The notes: generated from the sequence alone by a model not told the origin. DNA of 64,000 nucleotides from Acidobacteriota bacterium (GCA_016712445.1 JADJRB010000002.1:310001-374000), one strand, 5' to 3'; numbered from the stretch's first letter, positions 7,936-16,653 are shown. Program-made: numbers and translations.

Positions 7936-9198
7936 ATGACAGACCTTTCAAAGCTCAATGCCGACGACCAAGCCGCCCGCGAGCGCCTGTTCGCGGCCTC
8001 TGCCGACATGGTTGCCCGCACGAAGGGCTGGTCGGCGCACAATACCGGCAGCACCAACACGGCTGGGCTCCGGGCGTTCGCGCCAAAACTCGCCGACGCC
8101 TTTTCGGCGCTGGAGGCGGACATCGAATTGGTGGAAGGCCCCGCCTTCGAATCAGTCGGTGCGGACGGCAAGACGACCGAAACGCATACTGGCCCGATCG
8201 TCGAGATGATGGCGCGCCCGGGTGCACCCGTTCAGATCGTGATGTCCGGCCACTACGACACGGTATTCGCGCCGGGCGTATTCGAGACGGTGACTGACCT
8301 GGAAGATGGGCGGATCAACGGCCCCGGCATGGCTGACATGAAGGGCGGCATCTGCGTGATGCTTGAGGCGTTGAAAGCCTTTGAAGCCAGCCCGCTCAAG
8401 GACAAGCTTGGCTACCGCATCGTCCTGACCCCGGATGAAGAGATCGGAAATTTCGCCAGCAGCGAATCGCTCCGCCGGGCGGCCTCGTCCGGCGCCCTGA
8501 TCGGCATGACCTACGAGCCCGCGATGGAAACCGGTGCGATGGCGGGCGGGCGAAAAGGGTCGGCCGTGTTCGACATCGTTCTTCATGGCCGCGCCGCGCA
8601 TGCCGGCCGGGCCAAGGAGGAGGGGCGCAGCGCGATTGAAGCTGCGGCCGAACTCGTGGTCGGCCTCGAGCGCCTGAACAACCAGTTCGGCGGCGTCACC
8701 TTCAATGTCGGGTCCATCGATGGCGGCGCACCGGTGAACATCGTGCCCGACCTCGCGATCGTTCGGTTCGGCGCCCGCGCGCCAGATCATCAGGCTGCGG
8801 AATGGGCGACGCAGCAGGTCAAACAACTGTTCGACCGTGCGGTCGCGCGGGATGGCATACATGGACACCTGCACGGCGGATTTTACCGGCCTCCGAAGCC
8901 GCGCAACTCCGCCCAGCAAGCCTTGTTCGACGCAGTTCATGCCACCGGCCGCGCCATCGGGCTCGACCTTGAATTCGTTGATACCGGCGGCGTGTGTGAA
9001 GGTAACAACATCTTCGCGGCCGGCGTTCCGAACGTCGACACACTTGGCGTAAGGGGCGGGCGCATCCATTCGCCGGAGGAATTCGTCGTCACCGAAAGCT
9101 TTCCGGAACGCGCCCTTCTGTCGGCGTTGATCCTGAACCGGCTGGCCGACGGACGCCTTGATGGCCGGCGCATCAAAGACCTGATGGGGCGGCCCTGA
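7936..9198 (+). CDS. M20-family metallopeptidase (glutamate carboxypeptidase-like), candidate N-succinylglutamate desuccinylase
   Basis: A 420-residue M20 peptidase with the complete two-zinc site: SGHYDTVF (His106 and Asp108), the bridging Asp134 in GPGMADMKGG, and the Glu pair at 168-169 in TPDEEIG. The dimerisation (lid) domain begins near HAGRAKEEGRSAIEAAAE, and the last zinc His lies in GGRIHSPEEF near the C-terminus. No signal peptide is seen, so it should be cytoplasmic. Its stop shares a base with the astA start (TGATG), so it is translationally coupled to arginine succinylation. No AstE (M14 family) is present here. M20 enzymes include glutamate carboxypeptidases and succinyl-DAP desuccinylase, so cleavage of N-succinylglutamate to glutamate and succinate is a plausible but unproven job. 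Confidence 0.88.
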   Translation: MTDLSKLNADDQAARERLFAASADMVARTKGWSAHNTGSTNTAGLRAFAPKLADAFSALEADIELVEGPAFESVGADGKTTETHTGPIVEMMARPGAPVQIVMSGHYDTVFAPGVFETVTDLEDGRINGPGMADMKGGICVMLEALKAFEASPLKDKLGYRIVLTPDEEIGNFASSESLRRAASSGALIGMTYEPAMETGAMAGGRKGSAVFDIVLHGRAAHAGRAKEEGRSAIEAAAELVVGLERLNNQFGGVTFNVGSIDGGAPVNIVPDLAIVRFGARAPDHQAAEWATQQVKQLFDRAVARDGIHGHLHGGFYRPPKPRNSAQQALFDAVHATGRAIGLDLEFVDTGGVCEGNNIFAAGVPNVDTLGVRGGRIHSPEEFVVTESFPERALLSALILNRLADGRLDGRRIKDLMGRP

Positions 9199-10235
9199 TG
9201 GCCACCGATTATGTCATGCGCCCGTCGAGGCTGGACGATCTCGACGCGCTGATGTCACTGGCGGAATTGTCCGGACCCGGATTTACCAGCCTGCCGGTTG
9301 ATGAGCCCATCCTGCGCGAGCGGTTGGAGAAGTCCGACAGGGCTTTCCACGGCCGCCAGCGCAACCTGCAGTACGGCAAATACCTGATGATGATGGAGCA
9401 CGTGCCGAGCGGGCAGGTCGTCGGATGCTCCGCCGTCAAGGCCGGTACCGGGATCGACCAGCCATTCTTCAACTATCGCATCATCACGCTCGCCCAGGCG
9501 AGCCATGCAGCGGGCAATCTCCGTTTCGACATGGATGCGCTTGTCCTCACGAATGAATATGTGGGGTACACGGAAGTCGGCACGCTGTTCCTGAAGCCCG
9601 ACCACCGCGGCGGTGGGGCGGGCCGCCTTGCGGCTCAGGCGCGCTATCTTCTGATGGCGGCCGCACCTGAGCGTTTCAGCGACAAGGTGCTGGCGGAGCT
9701 GCGCGGGGTCGTTGACGACCAGGGCATGTCGCCATTCTGGGAATGTCTTGGCCGGCATTTCTTCCGCATGGACTTTGCCGACGCTGACCGTCTGTCGGCC
9801 ACGACCGACAATCAGTTCATCGTCGATCTGATGCCGCGCTACCCGATCTATGTCGACCTGCTGCCGCCTGAAGCGCGCGAAGTGATCGGCCGCTGCCACT
9901 CGGACGGAGTCGGCGCCTACAAGTTGCTCCAGTGGGAAGGTTTCGATTTCGATCGCACCGTTGATATCTTCGATGGAGGCCCCTTGGTCGCTGCGCAGCG
10001 CCGGCACATTCGCACGATCCTCGAAAGCGAAGTTGTGACCGTGGAGGCCGCTGACACGGCCAGCGATGGTCACGCGCGGCAGGGTCTGTTGTCGAGCAAT
10101 CGACTTCCTGACTTCCGGGTCACGCTCGGCAAGTTTGCGAGGCGCGGCGACGTTGCCCTTGCGCCGCCGGAAGTGCTCGACGCGTTGAAACTCAAGCCGG
10201 GTTCGCCGGCGCGTATCTGGATGCGGAGCAAGTAA
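9198..10235 (+). CDS. astA: Arginine N-succinyltransferase
   Basis: AstA transfers succinyl from succinyl-CoA to the alpha-amino group of arginine, the first step of the AST pathway. At 345 residues it matches the usual family length. It shows the characteristic opening RPSRLDDLDALMSLAELSGPGFTSLP and the acyl-CoA-binding core TEVGTLFLKPDHRGGGAGRLAAQARYLLMA (seen with E for the more common EL). The GNAT-like fold and HFFRMDFADADRL block are also typical. It overlaps the M20 gene by 1 nt and astD by 1 nt (TAATG), so the three are almost certainly made from one message in fixed ratio. Confidence 0.95.
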   Translation: MATDYVMRPSRLDDLDALMSLAELSGPGFTSLPVDEPILRERLEKSDRAFHGRQRNLQYGKYLMMMEHVPSGQVVGCSAVKAGTGIDQPFFNYRIITLAQASHAAGNLRFDMDALVLTNEYVGYTEVGTLFLKPDHRGGGAGRLAAQARYLLMAAAPERFSDKVLAELRGVVDDQGMSPFWECLGRHFFRMDFADADRLSATTDNQFIVDLMPRYPIYVDLLPPEAREVIGRCHSDGVGAYKLLQWEGFDFDRTVDIFDGGPLVAAQRRHIRTILESEVVTVEAADTASDGHARQGLLSSNRLPDFRVTLGKFARRGDVALAPPEVLDALKLKPGSPARIWMRSK

Positions 10236-11689
10236 TGTCCGAGGACGTCTATATCGATGGTCGCTGGAGCGCTGGAAAAGGCGCGCGCTTCGCAAAGACA
10301 TGCCCCGCGACCGGAGAGACCATCTGGAGCGGAGCGGCCGCCGACGACTCGCAAGTCGCCGCGGCCACCGCTTCGGCGCGCAAGGCGTTTTCGGGCTGGT
10401 CGCGCACCCCGCAACACGAACGGACCGCCGTACTTGAGCGGTATGCGGACGAAATCGGAAAGCGATCCGAGCAGATCGCCGAAATAATTAGCCGCGAGAT
10501 GGGCAAGGCCCTTTGGGATTCGCGCGGCGAAGCGGCGACCATGAAGGCAAAGATCGCCGTATCGATCGCGGCGCAAAAGGAGCGCGCCGGCGAGAAGGAC
10601 GAGGCCGCCGCGTTCGGAAGCGCGCATTTGACTCATCGCCCGCATGGGGTGATGGCCGTGTTCGGACCATTCAACTTTCCTGGTCACCTGCCGAACGGGC
10701 ATATCGTGCCGGCGCTGCTTGCCGGAAATACATGCGTGTTCAAGCCCTCGGAGCTCGCGCCGGGCGTAGCCGCGATCATGGCGGCTTGTTTCGATGCGGC
10801 AGGCCTGCCGCCGGGTTGCCTCAACATAGTGCAGGGCGCGCGGGATACGGGCGCCGCCCTCCTCGAGCAGGACATCAACGGCCTGCTGTTCACCGGATCA
10901 GCCACAACGGGCGTCCACTTCCACAAGCACTTCGCAGGTCGGCCAGATGTAATTCTGGCGCTCGAGATGGGCGGCAACAATCCGCTGGTGATCTGGGACC
11001 CTGCGGACATCGAAGCCGCCGCGGACATCGCCGCGCAGTCGGCCTTCCTCACCACCGGACAGCGCTGCTCGTGTGCGCGCCGTATCATCGTGCCGACAGG
11101 CAAGTTCGGCGATGCCGTGATTGACGCCATCGTCTCGCGCGCACGGGGAATCCGGATCGGTGCGTGGAATGAGCCGGACATCTTCATGGGGCCGCTTGTA
11201 TCGGAGCGCGCCCGCACGCAGGCGCTGGAGTTTCAGGCCATGCTGATGGCAAAGGGCGCGGCTGCGTTGCTGCCGCTTGAAGGCCTGAGCCGCGGCGGCG
11301 GGTTCGTTTCGCCGGGTATAGTCGACGTGACTGGCGCGTCCGAGGTGCCGGACGAGGAGCTGTTCGGTCCTTTGATGCAGGTCGTGCGCGCCGGAACACT
11401 TGATGAAGCGTTCTCGCGCGCCAACGCGACGCGTTATGGGCTCTCGGGCGGCCTCGTCTGCGACGATGACCGCACCTGGGACAGGGCCTATCTCGAAATG
11501 CGCGCCGGCATTCTCAATCGCAACCGGCCCACAGCCGGGGCGAGCGGCGCCATGCCGTTCGGCGGTCCCGGCTTCTCGGGAAATTTCCGTCCGGGTGCAT
11601 ACTATGCTGCGGATTATTGCGCATGGCCGCAGGCCAGCCAGCTTGCTGGCAAGGCCGTCCGAATGGCCGCGCCCGGCTTTCCGGCCTGA
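10235..11689 (+). CDS. astD: N-succinylglutamate 5-semialdehyde dehydrogenase
   Basis: AstD oxidises succinylglutamate semialdehyde to succinylglutamate with NAD. This 484-residue aldehyde dehydrogenase shows the AstD-type cofactor region FGPFNFPGHLPNGHIVPALL...CVFKPSE, the catalytic Glu in LEMGGNNP and the catalytic Cys near residue 278 in TTGQRCSCARR. Length and motifs are normal. It shares one base with the astA stop. The intervening transaminase step (AstC) has no gene in this cluster; in many bacteria ArgD covers it from elsewhere. Confidence 0.95.
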   Translation: MSEDVYIDGRWSAGKGARFAKTCPATGETIWSGAAADDSQVAAATASARKAFSGWSRTPQHERTAVLERYADEIGKRSEQIAEIISREMGKALWDSRGEAATMKAKIAVSIAAQKERAGEKDEAAAFGSAHLTHRPHGVMAVFGPFNFPGHLPNGHIVPALLAGNTCVFKPSELAPGVAAIMAACFDAAGLPPGCLNIVQGARDTGAALLEQDINGLLFTGSATTGVHFHKHFAGRPDVILALEMGGNNPLVIWDPADIEAAADIAAQSAFLTTGQRCSCARRIIVPTGKFGDAVIDAIVSRARGIRIGAWNEPDIFMGPLVSERARTQALEFQAMLMAKGAAALLPLEGLSRGGGFVSPGIVDVTGASEVPDEELFGPLMQVVRAGTLDEAFSRANATRYGLSGGLVCDDDRTWDRAYLEMRAGILNRNRPTAGASGAMPFGGPGFSGNFRPGAYYAADYCAWPQASQLAGKAVRMAAPGFPA

Positions 11690-11698
11690 GAGGCAGAC

Positions 11699-12526
11699 AT
11701 GGATAACTCCGCGCAGATTGCCTACTGGAATGGATCAGCCGGCGCGAAATGGGTGCGCGATGCCGACAGGCTGGATGCCATGCTCCTGCCGTTCGCAGAC
11801 CTTGTCCTGTCCGCCGCAAAGCCGCTTTCGGGCGAACGCGTGATCGATATCGGTTGTGGCGCCGGTGCACTTTCTTTCGCCGCCGCGAAGACCGGGGCTT
11901 CGGTAACCGGCGTCGATATCTCCGAACCGCTTGTGCGGATTGCGCGCGAACGGGCAGCATCGCGTTCGGCAAGCGCGCAATTTGAGGTCGCCGATGCGTC
12001 GGAATGGCGCCCCTCAACACAGGCCGATCTGGTGATCTCCCGCTTCGGCGTGATGTTCTTCGCCGAGCCCTCTGCTGCTTTTGCAAACATTCGGGCCGGT
12101 ACGAAACCCGGCGGGCGCCTTGCATTTGCCTGCTGGCAGCCGCTGGCTGAAAACGACTGGGCGTCGGCGCCTGTGGCGGTGGCGCTGCCGTTTCTCGACA
12201 CGCCGCCTGCGCCGCCGCCACCCGGCGCGCCAGGGCCGTTCGCTTTCGGCGACAGCAGCCGGATCGAAGCGATCCTGACAGAGGCCGGCTGGGCCGATAT
12301 TGGCCTGACTCCCTGGCAGGGAAACATCGAACTTCCCGGCGCAGATGCCGAACAGACGGCAGATTTCATGCTTGAGCTCGGACCACTCGGCCGGGCAATT
12401 GCGGAACAGCAGGTCGATCCGCAGAAAATACGCGCTGCGCTTGCAGCGCATCTCAAAGGCCTTGCCGGGCCAGATGGCCGCACACGGATGAAGGCTGCCG
12501 TCTGGATCGTGGAGGCGCGCGCATGA
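11699..12526 (+). CDS. Class I SAM-dependent methyltransferase inside the AST operon
   Basis: A 275-residue Rossmann methyltransferase with SAM motif I VIDIGCGAGALSFAAA (residues about 49-64), the acidic ribose-binding position in GVDISEPL, and motif IV-like ADLVISRFGVMFF. This resembles the UbiE/Methyltransf_11 group. No substrate signature is recognisable. It begins 9 nt after astD and its ATGA overlaps the start of astB, so it is co-expressed with arginine catabolism. Methyltransferases are not part of the classical AST pathway, so its role here is unknown. Confidence 0.85.
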   Translation: MDNSAQIAYWNGSAGAKWVRDADRLDAMLLPFADLVLSAAKPLSGERVIDIGCGAGALSFAAAKTGASVTGVDISEPLVRIARERAASRSASAQFEVADASEWRPSTQADLVISRFGVMFFAEPSAAFANIRAGTKPGGRLAFACWQPLAENDWASAPVAVALPFLDTPPAPPPPGAPGPFAFGDSSRIEAILTEAGWADIGLTPWQGNIELPGADAEQTADFMLELGPLGRAIAEQQVDPQKIRAALAAHLKGLAGPDGRTRMKAAVWIVEARA

Positions 12527-13845
12527 CCCTGGCGACCGAAGTCAACTTCGACGGCCTGATCGGGCCCAGCCACAACTATGGTGGCTTGTCAGACGGCAAC
12601 CTGGCGAGCGCACGCAATGCCGGCGACGTGTCCAATCCGCGTGAGGCGGCGGTGCAGGGGCTCGAGAAGATGCGCACGCTGGTGCGAGCGGGCCTCGTGC
12701 AGGGCGTACTGCCGCCGCTTGCGCGCCCGAATTTCGACCTGCTCATTGCGGCGGGTTTTATCGGCACCGATGCGCAGATGATCGAAGCCGCTGCGAGGAG
12801 CGCCCCGCGCCTCCTGAAGGCGGCGTATTCGGCGAGCAGCATGTGGACGGCGAACGCGGCGACGGTCTCGCCGTCGGCTGACGCCGCGGATGGCCGCCTC
12901 CATTTCACACCGGCCAACCTGTCGACGATGCTCCACCGCAGCCTTGAGCATCCGGACACGACCGCCACGCTGATTTCAATCTTTGCCGACGAGGAGCGCT
13001 TTGCCGTTCATGGCGCCTTGCCCGCGCATCCGGATTTCGCAGATGAAGGCGCGGCCAACCACGTTCGGCTTTGCGCCGATCATGGTGCTGAAGGCGTGGA
13101 ATTGTTCGTGTACGGCCGCGAGGTGGGGGAGGCCGCGAGGGGATTTCCCGCCCGCCAGACACTGCTCGCTTCGCAGTCCGTCGCCCGCGCGCACGAACTC
13201 GCCGCCAGCCGGGCTGTCTTCGCGCGTCAGGCTCGCGCCGCCATCGAGGCGGGCGCGTTCCACAATGATGTTGTCTGCGTGGGCGCGCTCGACACCTTGT
13301 TCTTCCACGAGTTCGCCTTTGAAGACACGGCCGCCGTGCTCGCCGACATCCGGCGCGCCGCGAAGGGCCTGTTCGAATTGAAGCCGGTGATGGTGCCAGA
13401 AGCGGAAGTGCCACTTGCCGACGCGATTTCTTCGTACTTGTTCAATTCGCAGCTCCTGCAGCTGCCCGGCGAAGACCGGCTTGTGCTTGTGGCGCCCAGC
13501 GAGACACAGGATACGCCGTCCACACGCGCCTATTGCGAACGCCTGGTTCGCAGCAACGGCCCAATCGGACGTGTGATGTATGTCGACGTGCGCCAGTCAA
13601 TGCGCAATGGCGGCGGTCCGGCCTGTTTGCGGCTGCGCGTGGTCATGACCGAAGCCGAACTCGCCGCGTGCCATGCCGGCGTGCTGCTCGACGAGCCACT
13701 GATCGACGACCTGCAGGCCAGCGTGCGCGCAACTTACCGCGACCGGCTCTCGCCGTCTGACCTCGCCGATCCCGCATTCGCGGACGAGTGCCGTCTCGCT
13801 CGCGAAGCCTTGCTCGACATCCTCGATCTGGAGGCACTCGCTTGA
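12523..13845 (+). CDS. astB: N-succinylarginine dihydrolase
   Basis: AstB removes two ammonia and one CO2 from N-succinylarginine to give N-succinylornithine. The 440-residue protein opens with the diagnostic NFDGLIGPSHNYGGLSDGNLAS and keeps the amidinotransferase-fold blocks, including WTANAATVSPSADAADGRLHFTPANL, the His of FHNDVVCVG and the catalytic Cys region GGGPACLRLRVV. Length is typical. It overlaps the methyltransferase by ATGA and the following maiA start by TTGA. Its position after astD and the methyltransferase differs from the enteric astCADBE order. Confidence 0.95.
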   Translation: MTLATEVNFDGLIGPSHNYGGLSDGNLASARNAGDVSNPREAAVQGLEKMRTLVRAGLVQGVLPPLARPNFDLLIAAGFIGTDAQMIEAAARSAPRLLKAAYSASSMWTANAATVSPSADAADGRLHFTPANLSTMLHRSLEHPDTTATLISIFADEERFAVHGALPAHPDFADEGAANHVRLCADHGAEGVELFVYGREVGEAARGFPARQTLLASQSVARAHELAASRAVFARQARAAIEAGAFHNDVVCVGALDTLFFHEFAFEDTAAVLADIRRAAKGLFELKPVMVPEAEVPLADAISSYLFNSQLLQLPGEDRLVLVAPSETQDTPSTRAYCERLVRSNGPIGRVMYVDVRQSMRNGGGPACLRLRVVMTEAELAACHAGVLLDEPLIDDLQASVRATYRDRLSPSDLADPAFADECRLAREALLDILDLEALA

Positions 13846-14483
13846 TCCGCCTTTACGATTATTGGCGCTCGTCTGCCGCTTACCGCGTTCGCATTGCGCT
13901 GAACCTGAAAGGCGCCGACTACGAAAGCGTGCCCGTGAACATCCTTCCGGGTGCGGATGAACAATTGGCTGACCGCTACCGCGTCGTGAACCCCCAGATG
14001 CGCGTACCCGCAATCGAAGTCGATGGCCGGGTGTCTGGCCAGTCCATGGCCATCATCGAATGGATCGACGAAGTCGTTCCGGGGCCGTCGCTGCTGCCGA
14101 AGGATGCCTGGAAGCGCCTTCAGGCCCGCGCTTTTGCCGACATCATCGCCTGCGACATTCACCCGCTGAACAACCTGAGCCCTCTCGCAGTGCTTCGGAA
14201 AGAATTCGGCGCCGATGAGGCTGCCATCAAGACATGGTACCAGGACTGGATCCTGCGGGGCTTTGCGGCGCTTGAGGAAATGGCGAGAGAGCTGGCACCG
14301 GCGCCTTTCCTGTTTGGTGATGCGCCGACGATCGCCGAAATCGCCTTGGTGCCGCAGGTCGCCAACGCGCACCGCTTCGAGACCGACCTTTCGGCCTTTC
14401 CTCGGCTGGTCGCTCTGGATGCTGCCTGTCGCGCGCTGGAAGGTTTCAGGAAAGCCGCGCCGGAGAACCAGGCAAAGCCCTAG
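13842..14483 (+). CDS. maiA: Maleylacetoacetate isomerase (zeta-class GST)
   Basis: MaiA converts maleylacetoacetate to fumarylacetoacetate with glutathione in tyrosine breakdown. The 213-residue product begins IRLYDYWRSSAAYRVRIALNLKGADYE, the zeta-GST signature with the SSxxxR glutathione-activating motif. The C-terminal helical domain contains DIIACDIHPLNNL. A TTG at 13842 was chosen as start because it overlaps the astB stop as TTGA, has GGAGG 7 nt upstream and gives the normal family length; an upstream ATG adds unrelated residues. Coupling to astB is unusual, since tyrosine-pathway partners such as hmgA or fahA are not in view. Its stop overlaps the convergent downstream gene by 4 nt. 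Confidence 0.88.
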   Translation: MIRLYDYWRSSAAYRVRIALNLKGADYESVPVNILPGADEQLADRYRVVNPQMRVPAIEVDGRVSGQSMAIIEWIDEVVPGPSLLPKDAWKRLQARAFADIIACDIHPLNNLSPLAVLRKEFGADEAAIKTWYQDWILRGFAALEEMARELAPAPFLFGDAPTIAEIALVPQVANAHRFETDLSAFPRLVALDAACRALEGFRKAAPENQAKP

Positions 14484-15259
14484 TTTTCGGCTGCTTCGTC
14501 CGTCTCGCCCGGGCGGCGGATGTCGATGATCTCGATCTCTTCCAGTTCGCCTAGTGGTTCGGCCAGTTTGGAGGCGTGGTCGTTGAGCCAGGACACCAGT
14601 CCGTTGGTCAGCCGTTCGCCGCCGCTGCGTTCGTACCGTCGGCCGGCGCGCCGCAGCTCAACTGGCTCGACGCAGCTTTCGCCGGCCTTGAACCGCCGTG
14701 AACAGATGTCCGTTGGCGCAATCCCGGCGCCGTCATCCGCGTCGCCGTAGTACAGCACGCCGCCAAACCGGTCGCGCAGCAGTGGGTCCGACTGGAAAAG
14801 CGACAGGGCCGTGGCGGGCAGTGCCCCGTCGATCGCGACCACGAAAGCCCGCCCGCGATTGTCGTCCGCCACATAGCGCGAGAGCGCTGCCGTGATGTCT
14901 TCGTCAAGGCTCGCGGCGCGAATGTAAGGGGCGTAGACCGGACCGATGGATTCGAAGGCGGAGGCGACCTCTTCAAGGCGCTCTGCAGCTTCATCGCGTC
15001 GCTTCTCGAGGGTTAAATCGTCGCTCACTTCCAGCGCGGCGGCCGTTTCCAGCAGCAGGACGTCAATGTCCCATCCACTTTCCCACACAGCCGGCGGCGG
15101 CGAGTCGGGTCGCACCGCCCAGCTGTCCTCCGTCGCGTAGTCGAAGGTGGGCAAGGCCGGCCCGGTCACGATTTCCGGCGCGCGCGTCGACCATACGACC
15201 GCACCAACGGCGACCGCCAACAGGATGGCCACTACGGCAATCGCTATCTTTCGATTCAT
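14480..15259 (-). CDS. Membrane-anchored or secreted DUF3089-like protein lacking the hydrolase nucleophile motif
   Basis: A 259-residue protein with one N-terminal hydrophobic segment (KIAIAVVAILLAVAVGAVVW) that could be an uncleaved anchor or signal. The body resembles DUF3089 alpha/beta-hydrolase-like proteins in the blocks VYAPYIRAASLD, DNRGRAFVVAIDG and DPLLRDRFGGVLYYG. Where that family normally has a GHSQG nucleophile elbow, this one reads AIDGALP, so esterase activity is unlikely. The ATG at 15259 was chosen because the hydrophobic segment starts just after it. It is the last of three leftward genes (APH-like kinase, DUF6285, this one), 19 nt after the previous stop. The family assignment was made by eye and is tentative. 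Confidence 0.55.
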   Translation of the reverse strand: MNRKIAIAVVAILLAVAVGAVVWSTRAPEIVTGPALPTFDYATEDSWAVRPDSPPPAVWESGWDIDVLLLETAAALEVSDDLTLEKRRDEAAERLEEVASAFESIGPVYAPYIRAASLDEDITAALSRYVADDNRGRAFVVAIDGALPATALSLFQSDPLLRDRFGGVLYYGDADDGAGIAPTDICSRRFKAGESCVEPVELRRAGRRYERSGGERLTNGLVSWLNDHASKLAEPLGELEEIEIIDIRRPGETDEAAEN

Positions 15260-15278
15260 CACTAGACGTTCCCGGAAT

Positions 15279-15650
15279 TTATCGGGTTGCGGTTTTGAGG
15301 CCCGAATAGCCCGGCTGGTCGACAGACAATTGGTCAATTGTGGTCGATTTGAGATGTGCCAACAGCCCGGCTGTGGAAAGGTTCATCTCTCCCGAGCGGA
15401 TCTTCTCGCAAAGCTTGCCATTCAATTCGAGCGCCGTGTTGCCGGATGCGCCGAGCAGCGATTCCAGGCGGGCCTTTTCCGCCGCTTCTGCGGCCGGGCG
15501 GATCTCGAGTTCGCGCAGCACCGTCGCCAGCGCATTCGAGGCAACGCGCGCGTGGAAAGCTGCATGCCCGGTCAATTGCGGCGCAGCGGCCTTGTCGATG
15601 AAGGCCTTCACGGCTTCGATCAGTTCCTTGGCTGAAGGTCCGTCATGCAT
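15279..15650 (-). CDS. DUF6285 domain-containing protein
   Basis: A 123-residue soluble protein beginning MHDGPSAKELIEAVKAFIDK, with HAAFHARVASNALATVLRELEI and LLAHLKSTTIDQLSVDQPGY. These features match the small DUF6285 family by memory of its sequence pattern. Its ATG overlaps the end of the APH-like kinase gene by 8 nt, an arrangement that recurs in proteobacteria and suggests a kinase-accessory protein. No catalytic motif is visible and the biochemical role is unknown. Upstream in-frame extension into the kinase reading region is rejected. Confidence 0.75.
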   Translation of the reverse strand: MHDGPSAKELIEAVKAFIDKAAAPQLTGHAAFHARVASNALATVLRELEIRPAAEAAEKARLESLLGASGNTALELNGKLCEKIRSGEMNLSTAGLLAHLKSTTIDQLSVDQPGYSGLKTATR

Positions 15651-16653
15651 GGCGGCCAAGTCCCTCGAACAGGTTGATGAGATCGATCTCGTTTTCGGAA
15701 ACCCGCCGCCCGATCGCTGCGCGTTCAACGCTCGGATCTGCACCGGTCTTGTAGGCGGCGTACATGGTCATGCACATCACGCCCCATTTCAGGCTGCCGA
15801 GGATTTCCCACCAGTCGATCTCGGCTGGCGTGAATCGCGCTCCGCCGGCGCTGGCGTAGGCGTCCAGCAATTCCGGCAAGTCGCCGAAGCCGCCGACGCG
15901 CTTTTCGCTATGGCCGAACCGCCATGAGTTCGCGCACAGCCAGGCAATGTCTTCGCGCGGATCGCCGACGTGCGCGAGTTCCCAGTCCAGCACGGCGCCG
16001 AGACCCTCCTCGTCGACAATCAGGTTGCCGAGCCGGAAATCCCCGTGCACCAGCACCGGGGCGGCGGGGGCAGGCGCGTTGGCCTTCAGCCAGGCAAAGG
16101 CCAGCTCCAGCACGGGCCGGGGCATCTCATAGCTGCGGTAGATCATTTCGTATTTGGCAATCTGGTCACCGCCCAGGCTGCGCGGCAATGCGGTCAGGCC
16201 CTCAAGGGGGACCGCGTGGATGCCGGCCAGCGCCGCGCCGCAATCCTTGGTCAGGCGCGTGCGGGCAAGCTTGTATTCGTCATCCCTCAGGATCTTCCGC
16301 CCCAGCGTTTCGCCTGCCACGCGCCGCATGACAAACGCTTCACCCAGCGCGCTGCCGGGCGGCGAAACATGCAGGACCGCCGGCACCCTGACGCCCGCCT
16401 TGGTCGTGGCGCCCAGCAGTTCGGCCTCGGTGGCGAGCGAGACAGCTTCCGAGCTGCGCGCGACGGCGACGCCGCCGGGCGCGCGCCGCAGTATCAACGG
16501 GTGCGTTACTGCGCCCGCCGAGACTTCGAAGGCCCACGTTTCCTGGCTGGCGCCGCCGGACAGGCGTTTCAATGCCTTCAGCTCGGCGCCTGCGCCAAAA
16601 TGCGCCTCAGCCCACGCAGCGAGGGGCTTTTCTATATCGTTTCCGGTTCCCAT
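15643..16653 (-). CDS. Phosphotransferase (APH/choline-kinase fold, ACAD10/11 N-domain-like)
   Basis: A 336-residue aminoglycoside-phosphotransferase-fold kinase. It has a glycine-rich SGGASQETWAFEV region, a Brenner-type catalytic loop PVLVHGDFRLGNLI and a metal-binding DWELAHVGDPREDIAWLC. Proteins of this subgroup resemble the kinase domain of human ACAD10/11, which phosphorylates 4-hydroxyacyl-CoAs to enable their breakdown. That role is only an inference here, because no acyl-CoA dehydrogenase lies in this operon. The ATG at 16653 was chosen because family similarity begins directly after it; upstream residues are low-complexity and unrelated. It diverges from the DUF502 gene across 79 bp. 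Confidence 0.85.
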   Translation of the reverse strand: MGTGNDIEKPLAAWAEAHFGAGAELKALKRLSGGASQETWAFEVSAGAVTHPLILRRAPGGVAVARSSEAVSLATEAELLGATTKAGVRVPAVLHVSPPGSALGEAFVMRRVAGETLGRKILRDDEYKLARTRLTKDCGAALAGIHAVPLEGLTALPRSLGGDQIAKYEMIYRSYEMPRPVLELAFAWLKANAPAPAAPVLVHGDFRLGNLIVDEEGLGAVLDWELAHVGDPREDIAWLCANSWRFGHSEKRVGGFGDLPELLDAYASAGGARFTPAEIDWWEILGSLKWGVMCMTMYAAYKTGADPSVERAAIGRRVSENEIDLINLFEGLGRHA

